A DNA stretch of 64,000 nucleotides from Hyphomicrobiales bacterium. GTDB taxonomy: Bacteria; Pseudomonadota; Alphaproteobacteria; Rhizobiales; Rhizobiaceae. Both the position numbers and the translations under genes were made by a program. Positions 62,363-64,000 of the stretch are shown piece after piece (position 1 is the first letter of the stretch; each line of letters starts with the position of its first letter). The stretch is taken from contig JAAEOH010000356.1 of the NCBI GenBank assembly GCA_024244645.1, positions 1 to 64,000 on the forward strand. Reading direction: 5' to 3'. Below the pieces are notes generated by a model, which had not been told where the DNA came from, searched no databases, and was given only the letters and a program-made list of their open reading frames with translations.

Positions 62363-62535
62363 GGCTGATTTCGATGAAAAAGTCGGGTATCAATACTTAG
62401 TGTCGGAATTTGTAGGAAACGATTTCACAAGAGCAGTAGATGCGAAAACTGAATTCGAATTGCGTCTGCTTGTGAAATGAATTTCCAATTTTTCGCGCTG
62501 AATTTCGCGTGGCGGACTTTTTCATCAAAATCGGC
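62363..62535. mobile_element. MITE-like element with imperfect 21-bp terminal repeats and an inner hairpin
   Basis: GCTGATTTCGATGAAAAAGTC (62364-62384) is matched with 2 differences by the reverse complement of 62515-62535. Inside lies a second inverted repeat, ATTTCACAAG (62422-62431) and CTTGTGAAAT (62469-62478), with further partial pairing between. There is no transposase. The short size and nested hairpin fit a MITE or a folded IS remnant. The stretch from 62325 to 62600 has no other feature. Confidence 0.6.
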
Positions 62536-62599
62536 TCGTAGCGGTCGTGGTACCTGCTCGAACAATAGGAGACAATCACACGCAAAGCTTTCCCGCGTG

Positions 62600-62848
62600 T
62601 TACTGATTACGGATGATTAGCAGAGCTACATAGGGAACGAGATTGAAAACTATAAAGAGGATTTTATAAACACCAATGAGCGAGTAGACGGCTACACCAA
62701 TGCTCTCTTTGGGTATCGAAAAAATTGTGGCGTGCATACTGTACGCTATGTTCGGCATTAGCATGAACATCGCTGTCGAGAAGATTAGCAGCACAGCGTT
62801 GATAATTGTGCACCACATAAAGAATGTTGTCAGCTTTTGGAGTTCCAT
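62600..62848 (-). CDS. DUF6868-like small membrane protein
   Basis: 82 residues with two long hydrophobic helices, 'TTFFMWCTIINAVLLIFSTAMFML' and 'LIGVYKILFIVFNLVPYVALLII', joined by a short polar loop. The pattern 'FFMWCTIIN...F.IPKE...YS.IG.YKI...FNLVPYVALLII' matches the small conserved membrane proteins now called DUF6868. Function unknown. Monocistronic in an AT-rich stretch. Confidence 0.65.
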   Translation of the reverse strand: MELQKLTTFFMWCTIINAVLLIFSTAMFMLMPNIAYSMHATIFSIPKESIGVAVYSLIGVYKILFIVFNLVPYVALLIIRNQ

Positions 62849-63181
62849 GATTCCTCACCTCAGGTTCCGATATCTGGTAAGAGTCAAGTCGATTTCAGGA
62901 AAACATATTAAATTTACACAACCATTGGTTTGCATGCTTTGATCTCAATCAATCATACGCACATGCGTCCGAAAGGTTCGCTAACTCATACTTATTTTCG
63001 GTATAGAATCGATCCAGACCTTTACCGCAATCTGAACAGAGGTCTGGAATGCGGACAAACTACCGTTTTCGATTTCGGTTGTTGTTCAGCGAGCGACCAG
63101 CCTGTCAACGCGGCGATGTGCCACTTCCGGAAGTTTGAACAGTGTCGCAAAACCGTTTATTTGGGATAGGTGGCGACTTTG
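62849..63181. other. Intergenic stretch, nothing recognised
   Basis: AT-rich DNA. One plus-strand ORF (62930-63169) has no credible RBS or family. I see no strong hairpin, repeat or RNA gene. Confidence 0.3.
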
Positions 63182-64000
63182 CTAAGTTTGATTTGCGCTA
63201 GGAGCACACTTCCAAGAATCGACCAGCGGTAATTCGGGTAGTCCAGCTGCACAGGCAAGCTCAACTAATAATTCCAGAACTTTTTCGTCTTTGTACAGTT
63301 CCTGTGACCTAATGTACTCTGCTGACAAACTGGGATCTTCCAAAAGTGCCGCTTTGATCTCTGACTTGGCGGCGTGTGTATCTCCAAGTTCCATCCATGC
63401 TGCCGCTTTGTAAATTCGTGTTCGACGGGTTTGAAATGGCAGGGAATTGGCAGCAATCAGCATTTCGTCAAAATTATTAGTGCAATAAAGCGCCGCAATT
63501 TTGTCTTCTGTTACCCACACCGGTAAATATGGGTCGAGATCTTCTGCCTTGTCGAGAAGGGATAACGCCTTCTCAATTTCTCCCACAAAAACATAGAATG
63601 CAGCGCAGCGTCCCAATATATACGAATCATTTGGCGCCAGTTCCACAGCTCGTTCATGGTGAATGCGACTGGCATCAAAGTCTCTGTTCAATTTGATTTG
63701 AACAACACCCATTATTCGGTGCGCCTCAGGATCTGTCGGATCAAGCTCCAAGGCTTTTGCAATCTGTTTTTCGGCTTTCCCAACATCAAAATCCGGTAAA
63801 TATGACGTTGAACAAATATGCATTGCATAAGGGCGCCCAAAATTAGGATCTAGGGCCATAGCCCGTTCAAACCACTTGATAGCCTCATGGACATGCTCAT
63901 TGGTAACACAGCCCATACGGTGCTGTTCGATTCCGCGTAGATAACATTCATAGGCAGACATATTTTCTGGTCGCATGAATTGCGCGGCAGCGGTTGCCGC
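63182..64000 (-). CDS. C-terminal TPR region of a larger protein, possibly adenylate-cyclase type (partial)
   Basis: The frame is open to the right edge (it continues above the listed ATG as 'AAAQFMRPENMSAYECYLRG'), so the true start lies outside the window. The visible 270 residues are tetratricopeptide repeats: 'AIKWFERAMALDPNFGRPYA', 'AEKQIAKALELDPTDPEAHRIMGVVQIKLN', 'HHERAVELAPNDSYILGRCAAFYVFVGEIEKALSLLDKAEDLDP'. The phrase 'RPENMSAYECYLRG' is what usually joins the catalytic or winged-helix part to the TPR tail in class III adenylate cyclase/TPR proteins and CadC-like regulators. The N-terminal domain is unseen, so this stays tentative. Confidence 0.7.
   Translation of the reverse strand, partial: AATAAAQFMRPENMSAYECYLRGIEQHRMGCVTNEHVHEAIKWFERAMALDPNFGRPYAMHICSTSYLPDFDVGKAEKQIAKALELDPTDPEAHRIMGVVQIKLNRDFDASRIHHERAVELAPNDSYILGRCAAFYVFVGEIEKALSLLDKAEDLDPYLPVWVTEDKIAALYCTNNFDEMLIAANSLPFQTRRTRIYKAAAWMELGDTHAAKSEIKAALLEDPSLSAEYIRSQELYKDEKVLELLVELACAAGLPELPLVDSWKCAPSANQT

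Noticed and set aside
1-64000. CRISPR array, phage or conjugative element
   Set aside because: No regularly spaced repeats, integrase, phage structural, relaxase or type IV secretion genes were seen; only IS remnants and MITE-like repeats are present.

Overview
The window reads as alphaproteobacterial DNA, probably from a metabolically versatile soil or marine member of the Hyphomicrobiales/Rhodobacterales type. The reasons are high GC with strong G/C third positions, several TRAP transporters, hydantoinase/oxoprolinase genes, Rrf2, LysR and MarR regulators, tightly overlapping ATGA-linked operons, and many old insertion-sequence scars. The species cannot be fixed from sequence alone. Most of the window is catabolic accessory DNA. 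From about 41.6 to 42.8 kb and from about 60.7 kb to the right end it is visibly more AT-rich and holds mostly hypothetical genes.

Layout. (1) 0.1-7.4 kb: a 4-hydroxybenzoyl-CoA reductase operon (hcrC-hcrA-hcrB, minus strand), a GNAT enzyme, an Rrf2 regulator, a RidA protein and a benzoate-CoA-ligase-like enzyme. Together they form a module for CoA activation and reductive dehydroxylation of a 4-hydroxybenzoate-type aromatic. (2) 7.5-9.5 kb: an IS-scarred stretch with IS481 and IS3 remnants, an AhpD-like gene, a broken ferredoxin and a 4-hydroxylaminobenzoate-lyase (PnbB/DUF4863) homologue. (3) 9.9-16.2 kb: a sulfatase/phosphonate-monoesterase-like hydrolase with a TAXI-TRAP transporter and a divergent LysR. 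(4) 16.4-23.5 kb: a frameshifted TauD-type dioxygenase, an FAD oxidoreductase, and a kamA-like radical SAM aminomutase / ferredoxin / class III aminotransferase operon with its LysR. (5) 23.6-26.6 kb: a DctPQM TRAP operon.

(6) 26.7-39.9 kb is the centrepiece: one 11-gene minus-strand operon, hyuA-hyuB-LLM-acyl-CoA ligase-LLM-thioesterase-fno-cofE-cofD-cofC-fbiC. It contains the F420-dedicated biosynthetic genes (fused CofGH, CofC, CofD, CofE), an F420:NADP oxidoreductase to reduce the cofactor, two luciferase-like probable F420-dependent enzymes and a CoA-ligase/hydantoinase catabolic set. Its promoter carries a 22-bp sequence that matches 20 of 22 positions in the promoter of the TRAP operon 16 kb away, with a GTAGTATACTAC palindrome at its centre. 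I infer a substrate-inducible regulon that imports a compound, degrades it with F420 chemistry and makes its own F420 on demand. (7) 40.1-44.0 kb: a MarR gene, a broken DHDPS-family gene and a mosaic of truncated genes. (8) 44.1-50.7 kb: a cyclase / FAD oxidoreductase / MarR / IorA / IorB operon with an 18-bp inverted-repeat operator. (9) 50.7-64 kb: RidA, an iron alcohol dehydrogenase between direct repeats, PPK2, DUF805, a SoxR-box-controlled quinone-reductase-like gene, an RND efflux pair, DUF2314 and DUF6868 proteins, two MITE-like elements and a partial TPR protein.

No rRNA, tRNA, CRISPR array or replication origin was recognised. Start sites below were often moved inward from the ORF track where a ribosome binding site or family alignment favoured it.
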